Positions 32,503 through 43,490 of a DNA stretch of 64,000 nt are shown here, one piece after another. The position numbers were made by a program, and so were the translations under genes. The notes beneath the pieces are model-generated. The model was not told the origin of the DNA. It worked only from the letters and a program-made list of their open reading frames with translations, and ran no database searches. Origin of the DNA: Maniola hyperantus (taxonomy: Eukaryota > Arthropoda > Insecta > Lepidoptera > Nymphalidae). Numbering within the stretch: position 1 is the first letter of the stretch; each line of letters opens with the position of its first letter. The stretch spans positions 6,386,001 through 6,450,000 of the forward strand of contig NC_048555.1 in assembly GCF_902806685.2 (NCBI RefSeq). The letters run 5' to 3'.

Positions 32503-33585
32503 TACTAAAAATAAGACAAGATAAATAATTTTAAATTAATAACAATAAGTACATAGAATTCACCCCAGCTGACAATATGAATAGGTGAGTTGGGTTTATT
32601 TGGACTGCAAACTGAACACTGTTCTTCATCAGAGTTCAGACCTTGATATGCTATACATACTCTTCAAGACCAAACCAACAGTCTATATTTGGGGCCATTA
32701 CGAACGTGCGAACGCAGTCATAAATCATTACGATCAAGGGTTGTGAGAGTGCCGCAGAAGTCGTTATCGATGCCGTTCGGACGCAGGTGGTAGATGCAAG
32801 TAATGTATGGACGCTTTTTTATAACCTGTGTCGACTATCGACAAATCCTTTTGTTGATGTTACCCACAACACCAGAGCACGCTATGAAACTAGAACCGGG
32901 TCTGACAAAATTATATATGACCAGTCCGCACGTTCGTGAGGGGCCCTAGAGGCCTAGAATAAACTTGGTAGGTAATGCTTACTAATGACCAGGTGGTCTT
33001 CCTGCTTCTAATATCAGACCGAACTGTCTTGGGTCAATGTGATCTCTATTCTTTACATGAAATATTCCTATTTCAAAGCTGATAACCTAAAGCTAAGCGG
33101 CTGAACGAATTCTCATTTAAGATGGCAATTTCTTACGCACTTCTCCCTATAAACAGATTACGCCTATTATTATATTCTTTGTTGGACATCTCTCTCGGGG
33201 TGATAATATGACGCTTTCCGTAATTTCTGGAAACGGCACTATTTTAGGCTCTACCCGCAACGAACTGTCGCTTTGATGAAGCAGGCTCTTAATTACACAC
33301 GATATTATACACACATACAGACATACAAGACGAAACCACTCATTTTACCTCGAGAGTTTAAAAAAACTATTTTAGTAAATATTACGTACAAAGAACTTAC
33401 TTTCTCTACGTTTCGGAGATGTAATGAATGAGCTAGTTGTATTTCGTCGTTTAATAACAATTATGTAAAATAGACACTAATAGGTAGGTGCTAATAGTTT
33501 GATAAGTAGACCCCGTTATCTTGTTGTATAGATGGAAGGTAGAGAACAAGATAGCACACATTGGAATTTGTGGTGTTTTGGAATA
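32503..33585. other. No gene recognised
   Basis: Unique-looking sequence with no splice-compatible CSP exon and no strong repeat signature. A short minus-strand frame at 33451-33642 overlaps the next repeat. Confidence 0.4.
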
Positions 33586-33587
33586 AT

Positions 33588-33900
33588 AAAACGGCCAAGT
33601 TGCGTGGCGGGCCACGCGCAGTGGCGCGTGTACCGTAATCACAATCCTCGCTCCAAAAAAAATTTCATCCCTACTTTACATGTAGGGGAGCTACCCTAAA
33701 AAAATATTTATCACAGTTTTATTTCACCACTTTGTCGGCGTGATTAATGTTTATACCCATGCCAAATTACAGATCTCTAGCACTAATAGTCTCTGAGATT
33801 AACCGAGGACGGGACGGACGGACAGGGCGAAACTATAAGGGTCTCCTTGTATACTACGGAACCCTAAAAACCGGCCAATGCGTGTCAGACTCGTCAGACT
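33588..33900. repeat. R1-related repeat, 'GTGGCGGGCCACGC' variant
   Basis: Reads ACGGCCAAGTTGCGTGGCGG, GCCACGCGCAGTG, TAGGGGAGCTACCCTAAAAA, ACCACTTTGTCGGCGTGATT and a GGACGGACGGACAGG run, ending TACGGAACCCTAAAAACCGG. A matching copy lies at 52357-52694. The outer ends are R1-like but the interior differs. Confidence 0.7.
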
Positions 33901-34100
33901 CAAATAAGACCTATATTTAAATCTTCTAATAAGGCGACGCACTGGCATGGCAGTGTAATGTGTACTTATATTATATTATACGAACCATTCAAGCTATTTT
34001 CGACCCCGGCCGGGGGGGTAAAGTTTAGGTAAACGGCTGCTCAACACAAGTGTCTACCTACTAAACCTAAAGTTTAAAAGGCATGCAATAATAATTAAAA

Positions 34101-34315
34101 AAACCCTGACACAAAAACCCTCTAAAAAGTAAAACAAAATAATATGCATAGTTTTATTCCAAGCCGGTCGCGTCGTTGTCGTGTCGGGGACCGTCAGAAG
34201 AATAGCTACATAGTAGAGGGGGTCCCCCAAATCGACAACGCTTGGATTAAATACTACGGAGGGGGCCTATGCATATTATGTTTTACTTTTTTAGAGGGTG
34301 TTTGTGGCGGGGTTT
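34101..34315. repeat. MITE with ~50-bp imperfect inverted ends
   Basis: The left end AAACCCTGACACAAAAACCC, TCTAAAAAGTAAAACAAAAT, ATATGCATAG mirrors the right end CTATGCATATTATGTTTTAC, TTTTTTAGAGGGTGTTTGTG, GCGGGGTTT. The interior has GGGGTCCCCCAAATCGAC. Single copy in this window. Confidence 0.75.
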
Positions 34316-34734
34316 CTAATTTAATTTAATTTTGTGTAAACTTAAATCACCTAATGCAGCTAGGTGAATCACGTGTACTGATTAGTAAAGATTTTACATA
34401 TTGTCTAATTTTCTAAAGTGTGTATGTGTGAAATCTCCCTACCTACCCAATCGTCTATTTTGATGATGCGACAAGATAACGGGGGGTCTAATGATAGATG
34501 ATCATACTAATACATGTCGGGCATAATATCGAAATTATTTTCGTTATCAATATTATTGAACGCAACATGTGAATGGGACAGAGAGCAGAGGCCAAGCATT
34601 GTTTAAACGAAGCAGTGATTGGCTTGTATAAACAGTTCTTCAAGTCAAGCCAGCGCTGGCAATAGAGCGCCCGTCTATTTTCAAGCCAGTAACCTCCGCC
34701 TGCATAGCATACCCCTCAACCGGCAACAAACACG

Positions 34735-35020
34735 CCAAGACATGACAACGATACAGCAATGACATGGTAAGGGACAGGTGATGGACACGGCAACGACATG
34801 GTAACGACATGGCGCCGACATTGCAACGTTACGCCAAAGACCAGACAAAGACAAGGCAAACGACACGGCAACGACAATGCTAACATGATACAGTAATGAC
34901 AAGACAATGACTTGGTAACGACACGCCGACGATACGGCAAACGACACGACAACGACAAGGCAACGATACCGGCAATGGCATTACAACACACGGCAACGAC
35001 ACGACAACGACAAGCGGCGA
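34735..35020. repeat. Degenerate minisatellite of CGACA-type units
   Basis: Units such as ACGACATGGTA, ACGACACGGCA and ACGACAAGGCA repeat imperfectly with a 6/12/18-base rhythm for ~285 bp. The overlapping minus-strand open frames (34681-34991) are a by-product of this periodicity. Confidence 0.75.
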
Positions 35021-37085
35021 CGCCATCTAGGATTCTAGAATATAACTACCACTAAAAAGATTGGTATTATACATATTATTTAATATATTTATTAGGTGGG
35101 TTAATGTTTTAGAATGTAGCAGTTATTTGAATGTATGTATATTATAATTAATTATATTACACTCCACCTGCAGTCTGTTTTTCCTCATATTTTCTTATTT
35201 CTTAAGGTTGACTGGTAGAGATCGCTATTAGCGATAGGCCGCCTTTTGTATCCTCCTTCTGTCTGTGTTTTCTTTTGTTCTTTTATAGTAATCCTTCTTG
35301 TGGTTGGTACAGCATAAAGTATAAAGTAATTATAATATTATTATTCTAAAATGGAAACATCCTGTCTGCACATGACATGCAGTTTTTCTGTCGCAAGTAG
35401 ATATCTGCTGCTAATTTATATCCTAAACGATCGGTGAGGTCAGGCTCCATTATTATCATAGGTGAAGTTCTTTATTGCTGATTTTTTTCTCATTAGTTTT
35501 CTTATCATTTTTTTTAAACCCTGCCAGACGCCCATAAAGTATAAAAGTGTAAGGGGTCTGGCAAGGGGTTGCCAAGACACTAAGTATCTGGCAATGCATG
35601 ATGTGATTTGCTCTACTATTCCGAAGAAAAATAAAAAAGTTTGACTTTATGGTAGGGAGCCCCAAGAGGGGATTTTGGGATTTCCTCGAGCGCGTCAGAT
35701 TAAGGCAAGGTTAAGAAGTTAATTAGATGCAGAAAAAGTGTGCATTTCAATAATCTGACAATTTGAGCGTGACATAAGGAAATAGGAGCGTCACAAAGTT
35801 TCAAACATCAGCCATGATTTTAGGTTTCGTCCAAATCGTCAGTCTTTTAATAGGAGCTACTCGAGGATTCACTTGACACCCCTTCTCAATATCTGACCCG
35901 CTCGATAAATATTTTTGATTCTATTTTCTTTTTCTTTTCTTTTATCTTAAATTTATAGACTCATTTATAGGCTTGGCTGTAATTAGACCTGGTGGCAAGT
36001 GATGATGCAGCCTAAGATAGAGCGCCCTCTTCTACCCCTTCGTACGGCCACCTGCACCATGCAAACAGGCAGATTAATATTTTTCCGATAACAGAAACAC
36101 GTGAGGCGCATACGCTATTAATATCTGAAGCGCTCGAGTTTTTCTTTGTGACAATGTTTTTTACATTTTTGAAAACATGTACCTACAGTCTACACGCTCT
36201 CCCCACCGGTGAAAGGGCATACATCATTTATATAACCTTTTTGTCTTCTTAGAACCTAATCTTCACAACCTAATAGGTCCCCACGACGCTCGAGTAAATC
36301 CCTATTTCGCCTTTCAGCTAAAAAAAATAACGAAGGTCTGGCATGCGCTGGCTCTCTCTATAACAAGTCTCTATCGATGACATCGCTTTGTTTTAAAATT
36401 AACGTCGCTAATAAGGGGCAATATTATAATATAAGTGCTAGCTGTAGGTACCAACTTACTATAAATATCTGGACAGTTTAAAAATATTTTTATTTCTGTT
36501 TGTTCTAAACTACGAGTTCAGGTAGGTAAACCTTCCTTATAACTAAAAAATATTATTATTAATATTATAAAACTTAAAAACAAAATATTATTATCCATAA
36601 CTGTATAATCTCTATACATATAAAAATGAATCGCTGAATGTGTTGCAAATCTCGAGAACAGCTGAAACCGATTTCGCTAATTCTTTTTTTTATAATTTTC
36701 CGTGAAGTACGAGGATAGTTTTTACGGAGAGAAAATTTTAAAAAAGCCTGAAAAAGTCTAAAAAACCAACACTTTTCTATATTCCTTACAAAAGATTCGT
36801 AATAATGCTTAAAAGCAATTGAACTTTAATACATCCTATAAAGTTCAAGTGTGTTAGTGGAGGGGTTCGGGAAGGCAAACAAATGAGTGACGTGTTGGCG
36901 GTACGAAGTTCGCCGGGACAGCTAGGTATAACATAGTACCAACTTAGTATAGGCAAGGGGCCGTAAAAAGCCACCAGATAGACACACTTCCGCATTTATA
37001 ATTTAATTCGTGTGAAAGTATGGATTATAATTATACTTAATATGATGATTATAATTTTAATAGTTCCTCTGATGCAGATCAAAAT
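35021..37085. other. No gene; scattered small repeat fragments
   Basis: At 35515-35605 the motif GTCTGGCAAGGGGTTGCCAA...GTATCTGGCAATGCATGATG occurs; relatives lie at 20340-20395, 31818-31850 and 47872-47930. At 35972-36065 there is a SINE S2-like fragment (CTGGTGGCAAGTGATGATGC). At 36325-36375 lies the reversed GCCAGACC repeat. No coding exon seen. Confidence 0.45.
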
Positions 37086-37091
37086 ATTAGA

Positions 37092-38306
37092 ATGAAATAT
37101 TAATACTGTTTGCGTTATCGCCTTAGCGGTAGCTCAACAGTACTACTACTACTGGCAACGACCATCTGGACCGTGGATGCGTTTCTAGCTGACCGTGCTA
37201 AGACAAAGCAGTTCTTGGACTGCTACTTGGATCTGGGACCATGCTCAGAGTTGGCAGCGAGTTATAACGTACGTATTTTGGTTATATTGCAGAAAACCTT
37301 ATATCAACCCTCAACTGTGACAGAAGGGCTGGCTCATTTTTTGCGCAGCGGATCAGCCTGGCTTGTCCAGCGCGGAATGAGCCAGTATTATTGGCACCAT
37401 TCCACGCGGTCATGATTTATATAGTAATTAGATAAGGCTAGCTTTAAGTTTTATTGTATTAAAAATCACCCAATCATAAACCTTAGCACTTAGTACTTAC
37501 CTATAAGTTTTCAAGTTAAAAATATGACACAGCTGAACTTCTATGGAGATGGTAACAAACTGCGTTTAGCTGTTGATGCTAATTTATTGACTGAAAAAAT
37601 AACTATAGGCCCTCTAAAATATAACAAGAACCAAGAAGACCACACAATGTTGGTTGAAATACGCCTACATAAGATAATTATTGTACCTACTAAAAATTTC
37701 AGCGCATAATATCCTATTTATTGTAATATGATAGGTACCTACTTAGTAGTTAGGTCTTTTTTCTCTTCAACTTGTTCTGTTTCTCGCTTCTCGCTATTTA
37801 TTATAGCAATAAATGCATGTTTCTTAGGTTAAGTTCGAATCAGTTTTCAACTTGATGATAAGCAAAATCATAGCTCTGCTTTCTGGAAAATACCTGTATT
37901 GTTATTTATTACGTTAAAAGCCTTATGTCAGATGTTTTATGTATTGCAATATAACGTGAACTTTTACAAAATATGGGAAATTTTTAAAATATTTTTTCGC
38001 GTTTTTGTGGTATCGTATCAGTAATCATCAGTATTACCACCTGACTTCGTTTTAGCTAGCGTTTTAGCTACACCCTAGATACTATGATAATATTATGCCA
38101 TTTTTGCAGGAATCATGCCTGAAGCCATTGTACAGGCTTGCAGAAGGTGCAATCAAGATCAAAAACACATTTTCTGGAAGTACCTAAAGGGTATAAAGGT
38201 CATGTTGCCTGAAGAATACCGAAGCCTCAGAGAGAAGTACGACCCTGACAACATTTACTTTGAGGGTTTAGAAACCGAGATATCAAATATTGAATTCAGA
38301 TATTAG
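37092..38306 (+). pseudogene. Chemosensory protein relic D (exon 1 frameshifted, exon 2 intact)
   Basis: Exon 2 (38110-38306) is intact: MPEAIVQACRRCNQDQKHIF with the C-x2-C pair, then LPEEYRSLREKYDPDN and a TAG, after a TTTTTGCAG acceptor. Exon 1 (37092-37268) starts ATG AAA TAT followed in frame by TAA. Beyond it three frames must be combined to follow the family: a signal-peptide-like NTVCVIALAVAQQYYYY, then GNDHLD, then VDAFLADRAKTKQFLDCYLD with C-x6-C (CYLDLGPC). Each change corresponds to a one-base indel relative to relic F. The donor (AAC|GTACGT) is also not in phase 1. It belongs to the divergent CSP branch with E, F and G. Assembly error in exon 1 is an alternative, since exon 2 looks normal. 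Confidence 0.8.
37302..37477 (+). mobile_element. LINE 3' fragment in the intron of relic D
   Basis: Reads CAGAAGGGCTGGCTCATTTT, then CTTGGCACC-like ATTGGCACCATTCCACGCGG and the tail GATAAGGCTAGCTTTAAGTT. AAACCTTA occurs on both sides (37294-37301 and 37478-37485), a possible 8-bp target duplication. Same family as at 29811 and 42363. Confidence 0.6.
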
Positions 38307-39245
38307 TTAGATCAGAATATTTGATAACAATTGAAAGTAATGCAATAATTACCATCGCATGTTTTGCTAAGATGACGTTTTCTATAATAATACCTACGTT
38401 GATTCTTTATTTAATACACTGTTAAATTCTAATGCTATGCGTATTTCTAAACTAAAAATATTTTTTATCTTTGTTCGTTTTTTAACTAAGCGATGATTTA
38501 AAATTAAATATTTTTTAAATAAAGATAACACTTTGTAAATAATTTGATTTGTATTTACCTACCTCTGAACGCTAGCTGTATAAATTTGAAATAATCCAAC
38601 GGCTGTTCACACCGTGATTCTGCATTTTTGTTATGAAATAACTCAAATAACCTATTCTAGGTTGTATGAATTAAAAATCTTGAAGTATTTGTAGTCTCTA
38701 CGCGACCTAAATATTGATAAATTGATGTAAATACAATGATTGAGAAGTCCTGATAAAATACGCTATTATTATTTTTCCATTAGATAATCCATCAATACAC
38801 ATCACTAAGCCCAATAGGATAAGCGACACTGGATTTCTATTAGAGAATGAGCCAGCGCGTGCCAGACCTTCCTTATTTATAAAATCCTGAAAATTTCGGC
38901 ACTTGGCCAGCGTGGTGGGCTATAACCAAACCCTTCTCATACTGAGAGGAGGACCCGTGCTCTGTAGTGAACCGGCTATGGGTTGATCGTGATGATGATG
39001 ATGATGATCTCGGCACTAATTTTTAAAGTTGGTCGTATTCATAAATTTCCTAAACATTAGTGAGGATAACGAAAATTGATTTTCCCATAATTCGGTGATT
39101 TTGGTAATTAGTAAGGTAATGTATAAAAGTTTTAATTAGGATAGGTATGAAACCAAAAAGCCTACAGAGAGAGAGCAGGTAAGTTTATTGGAATAAGAAG
39201 TAGGTAGGTAATCACTATAGTGGTCGCTAATCGCGCTTTACTATA
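38307..39245. other. 3' flank of D and unassigned sequence, with S1 tail
   Basis: AATAAA at about 38518 could be the old poly(A) signal of D. At 38845-38900 lies the GCCAGACCTTCCTTATTTA repeat, running into the last ~110 bases of SINE S1 (CGTGGTGGGCTATAACC to ATGATGATGATGATGAT at 38993-39008). Confidence 0.5.
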
Positions 39246-39247
39246 AT

Positions 39248-39415
39248 AATCCGCGACAGGTCGAGATGGCAATTGGGGGTATGAGGCTGGGGATGCCACC
39301 GCACAGCCGAACGTCACCGCCGCGCTCACCCGCACCGGGTTAGCGCGATGGCTGTGCGGGTGTGCGGGGCATTCCTCTCCCCGATTGCGATCTCGACCTG
39401 TCGCGTATTATACAT
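39248..39415. repeat. Palindromic MITE R3, copy 4
   Basis: From ATAATCCGCGACAGGTCGAG to GATCTCGACCTGTCGCGTAT, with the core CGCGCTCACCCGCACCGGGT. Full length and well conserved. Confidence 0.8.
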
Positions 39416-39627
39416 CTAGGTACAGTATATTTACATATTCACAATATGATACCTATATTACCCGTGGAGATAGTTCAAGAATAATATTAATACTGATCTC
39501 TTGGTTTATGGAGGGTTTACGACTAGGATTACCTTCTCAACTATTTTTTACAAAACTCATCACAATAAGTACTTAATACAGCGATCGGGAAACATCCTTG
39601 ATCAAAGTAAAAATATGCTGGTCGATT

Positions 39628-39795
39628 GCGAAAAAACTGCACCAATCACTATACAATCGCAATTGTTATGATTAGCTGAATTTATGGTAGGCTAGTTGCA
39701 ACAATGCATTGAGCCAATATTGAGCAAGCGTTCAACCAATCAGAAGTGATTACGATCGTGACATTGTACTTTATAGCTGTCACTCTATCGCAATC
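39628..39795. repeat. Half copy of the 14093 palindromic element
   Basis: AATCGCAATTGTTATGATTAGCTG, GTTGCAACAATGCATTG, CAACCAATCAGAAGTGATTA and GATCGTGACATTGTA match one arm of the element at 14093-14411. It ends ~70 bases before the start codon of relic I. Confidence 0.65.
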
Positions 39796-40284
39796 GAGCC
39801 CACGAGTTCAATATCAAAGATATCTTATCCGTCTTTTAGATAAGAAGACACTTGCGGGGAAAATGAAAATATTATCCTGTTTGCGTTCTTCGCCCTCGTG
39901 TCAGCCAAAGCACTGGATCAATCTCTGCTTGAAAACAAATCATTACAAGAACTTTATGACTGTCGCCCTGGTGAAAATGTGCTGACAAATTAGCGAGTAC
40001 CAACGGTAAGTGACTTACAAGGAAGTTAATTTTCGACTTTACAGCATCTGCTGAGTTTCTTGCCGGGCTCTTTAGAGTGGAACACTCCTTTCCGAACCCG
40101 TGATAGAGTTTTAACATAGTATCATAAGTGGCACAGGTGTCCTAAATGAAATAAATTATTAAGTAATTTCATTTCTATTTAATTGAAGATATATTTTTTA
40201 TATCAACCCAAACTAAAACTTTTGAAGAATAATAATATGGTTTTATGTGTACCAATTCCTTCTAAGCCTTCTAAGGCCTTGGGC

Positions 40285-40575
40285 CTTCTAAGCTGTGATA
40301 GCCTAGTGGTTTAGGACGTCCGCCTTCTAATCGGGGGTCGGCAGTTCGATCCCGGGCACGCACCTCTAACTTTTGGAGTTATATTGCATTTTAAGTAAGG
40401 AAACATCGTGAGGAAACCTGCATGCCTGAGAGTTCTCCATATTGGTTTTCAAAGTGTGTGAAGGTCTACCAATCAGCACATGGCAGCGTGGTAGACTATG
40501 ACCAAAACCCTTCTCACTGTGAGAGGAGACCCGGTGCTCTGTAGGGCGATGGGTTAATCATGATAATGATGTTTA
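40285..40575 (+). repeat. SINE S1 in the intron of relic I
   Basis: S1 opens with a tRNA-like head: GATAGCCTAGTGGTTTAGGA (A box) and GTTCGATCCCGGGCACGCAC (B box). It continues GGAAACATCGTGAGGAAACC, TGCATGCCTGAGAG and GAGGAGACCCGGTGCTC, and ends in an ATGATAATGATG-like tail. Confidence 0.8.
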
Positions 40576-40920
40576 TCAATTCACAATCGGTAGACACCCT
40601 TACGCCTCGTTGTACCCTGCAGAATTGAAGGGTTGAATCCGAAGTTCACTGGAACACTATTATTACATTCTTATTTCGAGTGCCACAGTTATAATAGAAG
40701 TTACCTACCTAATTGAAAAATCTGTCGCAAGATGAAAAACCATTATGAAAAACTTCTGGCTAGATTGATTATTTAGTTTTATATAATCTTATTCTTCTCA
40801 GACCAAAGCTCGTTTGGAACCTTCGTAACTTTAGTTTTAAGATTACTATTTGATTAAGTATCATTAATGATTAAACTATCAACAATTACTGACACATCAA
40901 AAAATGTACAATGGCAACCT

Positions 40921-41124
40921 ACAGTTCTTGCAATTCACAAAGGCGAGTGGCTCATTGCTGTGTGTTTAAGTCGTATCGGTATAAGTAAGGTACACTAAAT
41001 GTGGACGTTTGCCAGCGTTTGCTCGCAGACTGATTGGTCCGACATGTACACACACTTATGCAATGCCCGTTTATCCGACGTAACCACAAGTAAAGGTCAC
41101 TCGCCTTCGTGAATTGCAAGAACT
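40921..41124 (+). repeat. MITE family R7, copy 3, in the intron of relic I
   Basis: Ends AGTTCTTGCAATTCACAAAG and CGCCTTCGTGAATTGCAAGA. It is the longest of the three copies and ends 22 bases before the exon 2 acceptor of relic I. Confidence 0.75.
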
Positions 41125-41314
41125 TTGAATAGATGCTTTTTTGCAGATAATTTTCCAGATGCTATTGAAAAAGCTTGTCCGAAATGACAGCTCTGACAAA
41201 AAATAATATGGCTTGTTTGTCGATGCAATAAGCAAAGGAGTGCCTGTGGAAGAAGCGAAGAAAGTGTAACATCCAGATAACAAATACTTTGATATTGTCG
41301 ATATCCTGATATAA

Positions 41315-41715
41315 TTTTCACTTTTGATGCGACGTTAACGCATCCTAAAATTGGTCGTTATTTCTAATCTGCCTGAAAAACAATCAATCAACTGTAACCC
41401 TATACATTTTTACTCATACTCAAACTTTCTCGAAATTCAAATTATACCTGTAATGTGAAGTTTTTTATGTGTATATTATAATTAATGTAGTTAGTGTTAG
41501 TTAATAAAATATCGATTAATCAATGATGACTTCCAAATAGTTTTAGTCATTAACAAATGAAGTTAAGTACCCAAAGTAATTAACACCACAAAAATGGGTA
41601 TAAAATGTAGATCTTATTTTAGAAAAACAGGTGGCATTTTTGACAAGACGACACGACGGTCTCAGTTTTCACTCGTAAGTATTTTACCTTTAGAACGAAT
41701 ACCTCTACTATATTA
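41315..41715. other. No gene recognised
   Basis: AT-rich 3' flank of relic I, with ATAAAATATCG at about 41504. Nothing else identified. Confidence 0.35.
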
Positions 41716-41719
41716 TAGG

Positions 41720-41805
41720 TACGTAGTAGACAGGTCGAGATGAAAATCAGGGAGGGAATGCCCCGCCCACGACCGCGCAGCCCGCACGCACTAACCCGGT
41801 TATAC
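41720..41805. repeat. R3 MITE, truncated
   Basis: GTAGTAGACAGGTCGAGATG, ATCAGGGAGGGAATGCCCCG and CCGCACGCACTAACCCGG; the right half is missing, then ACACCTTAGACACACCATAT-type sequence takes over. Confidence 0.65.
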
Positions 41806-42362
41806 ACCTTAGACACACCATATACACCACTTATCTACCTCATAAAACACCTTAGACGGCCCACGTCAGGATGCTATTTCATAGAAGCTAAACTGATTCC
41901 TAGTTCCACGTTCGAAGCCTAGAGTTTTTTTGTTTAAGCTGGATAACTGCGCACAAGCGTTTCGCCTAGTTGGATGGGAAGGGGATATTAGTCATATATT
42001 AACAAGGCTAATATTATTTTAAATAAACTGGTATAGATATATTTTATTTATAATTTTAATAAAGTGTTGCCATTTTACAGAAAAGTTGTTATATTAAATT
42101 AAATGTTGTTGTTTATTTAGGTTTCCTCAAAATGAAGACTATTGTATTATTTGCGCTATTTGCGCTGGCTGCTGCTGAAATAGAGTATTACGCTGCCGAT
42201 GATACTCTGGATCTTAATGAATTAGTTTCTAAAGTATCAAAGATGAAAAGTTTTGTGGATTTGCTATTTGGATAGAGCGCCTTGCTTCGAACCGGCCAGC
42301 TACTTACAAACGTACGTATTTGCTTCACCTGCAGACATAATTATTAATATTAACATAACCAT

Positions 42363-42682
42363 AGAGCGCAGCAGAAAACAGCTGAAAACGGCAAGCGGCG
42401 CAAGTATGTCCTCTCCTTATCGAAGTTACATCTTTTGTTCCGTTGCCGTGGAGACCCTGGGGCCATGGAGTCTTAGTGCAAAAAATTTTTTACGAGACAT
42501 TTCACCGCGATTAATAGCCTCATCTGGTGACAGAAGGGCTGGCTCATTTTTTGCGCACGGATCAGCTTGGCTGTCCAGCGCGGAAATGCAGCCAGTATTC
42601 TTGGCACCATTCCACGCGGGCATGAGTTGTATAGTAATTAGATAAGGCTAGCTTTAAGTTTATTGTAATATTTTTATAAAAA
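42363..42682 (+). mobile_element. LINE 3' fragment in the intron of relic F
   Basis: Flanked by AACATAACCAT on both sides (42352-42362 and 42683-42693), an 11-bp target duplication. A frame reads VAVETLGPWSLSAKNFLRDI, then GDRRAGSFFA, one indel, and RISLAVQRGNAASILGTIPR to a stop and the tail TAGATAAGGCTAGCTTTAAG. This is the C-terminal end of a retrotransposon protein that I recognise by its ETLGPWS and RGNAAS words but cannot assign to a clade. It is 5'-truncated. Confidence 0.75.
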
Positions 42683-43078
42683 AACATAACCATTATATTA
42701 TATGTAGGTCCTAAGAGCTAACCCCTTTCCGTGGGTGGTCTCATGGATACCACCCTGCTAGTCGTTTTGTAACCGATTAAAAAGCCTCCATTACGCTCAG
42801 CGTCGACATGTTAAACATTAAAAAAGCTGAATATATTTATTAAAGGATGTTTTTCTTGTATTTTGATTAAAACAGATGTTTTGTTCTTTGAAAAAAATTG
42901 GATACACCTGCTTGCGACCCCATTCTTTTCAGTCGCTGAAGGCAAGCCTAAGGCGGCGTCTATTGACTATAGCCATACCATTGCCCATTCCCTGAAGAGG
43001 CAATCCAAACGTACAATCGAGCCCCTGGTGGCCGCTTTTCACTAGCAGCATACCAAAGCTGTCTGCGATTTGTTAGTA

Positions 43079-43490
43079 TTTAGGGTTCCGTACCTCAAAA
43101 GGAAAAACGGAACCCTTATAGGATCACTTTGTTGTCTGTCTGTCAAGAAACCTAAAGGGTACTTCCAGTTGGACCTAGAATCACGAAAGGCAGGTAGGTA
43201 GCTCTTATAGCTGACATTCGGGCAAAATCTAAAAACCCCGAATTTGTGGTTACATCACAAAAAAAATTTTTGGTCATGAACTAATACAATTCGTATTTTC
43301 AATTTTGACGTAAGATACTAAGTATCGAGTGGGTATCAAATGAAAGTTGTTTCACCTGTGCATTCTAAAACAGATTTTTATTCATTTTTATGCATCATAG
43401 TTTTTGAATTATCGTGCAAAATGTCGAAAAAATACGACTGTAGTACGGAACGCTCGTTGCGCGAGCTTGACTCGCACTTCGCTGGTTTTT
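43079..43490 (+). repeat. R1 repeat in the intron of relic F
   Basis: From AGGGTTCCGTACCTCAAAAG to TTGACTCGCACTTCGCTGGT; ends ~43 bases before the exon 2 start. Confidence 0.8.

Larger units (their letters stand above)
39863..41314 (+). pseudogene. Chemosensory protein relic I (multiple frameshifts and stop)
   Basis: Exon 1 (39863-40005, donor CG|GTAAGT) begins ATG AAA ATA TTA and, after a one-base shift, reads LFAFFALVSAKALDQSLLEN then KSLQELYDC. A second shift is needed to reach ALVKMC, the second cysteine at x6 spacing, after which comes an in-frame TGA. Exon 2 (41147-41314, TTTTTTGCAG acceptor) reads NFPDAIEKACPK, loses a base in the fourth cysteine codon, then TALTKNNMACL, loses another base, then DAISKGVPVEEAKKV, a TAA stop and HPDNKYFDIVDILI. 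At least four frame changes and two stops make it non-functional. Closest relative here is relic J on the opposite strand. Confidence 0.8.

Noticed and set aside
34681..34991. Two overlapping minus-strand frames rich in valine, serine and cysteine
   Set aside because: They are translations of the CGACA minisatellite in two frames.
37110..37415. A 101-codon frame over relic D exon 1, which looked like an intact secreted protein
   Set aside because: It begins at a TTG, not an ATG, the true ATG is followed by an in-frame stop, and comparison with relic F shows the signal-peptide part lies in another frame. It then runs through the intron into a LINE fragment.
42253..42645. 130-codon frame beginning inside relic F exon 1
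   Set aside because: It joins the shifted end of exon 1 (CYLDRAPC) to intron and LINE sequence, so it is not a gene of its own.
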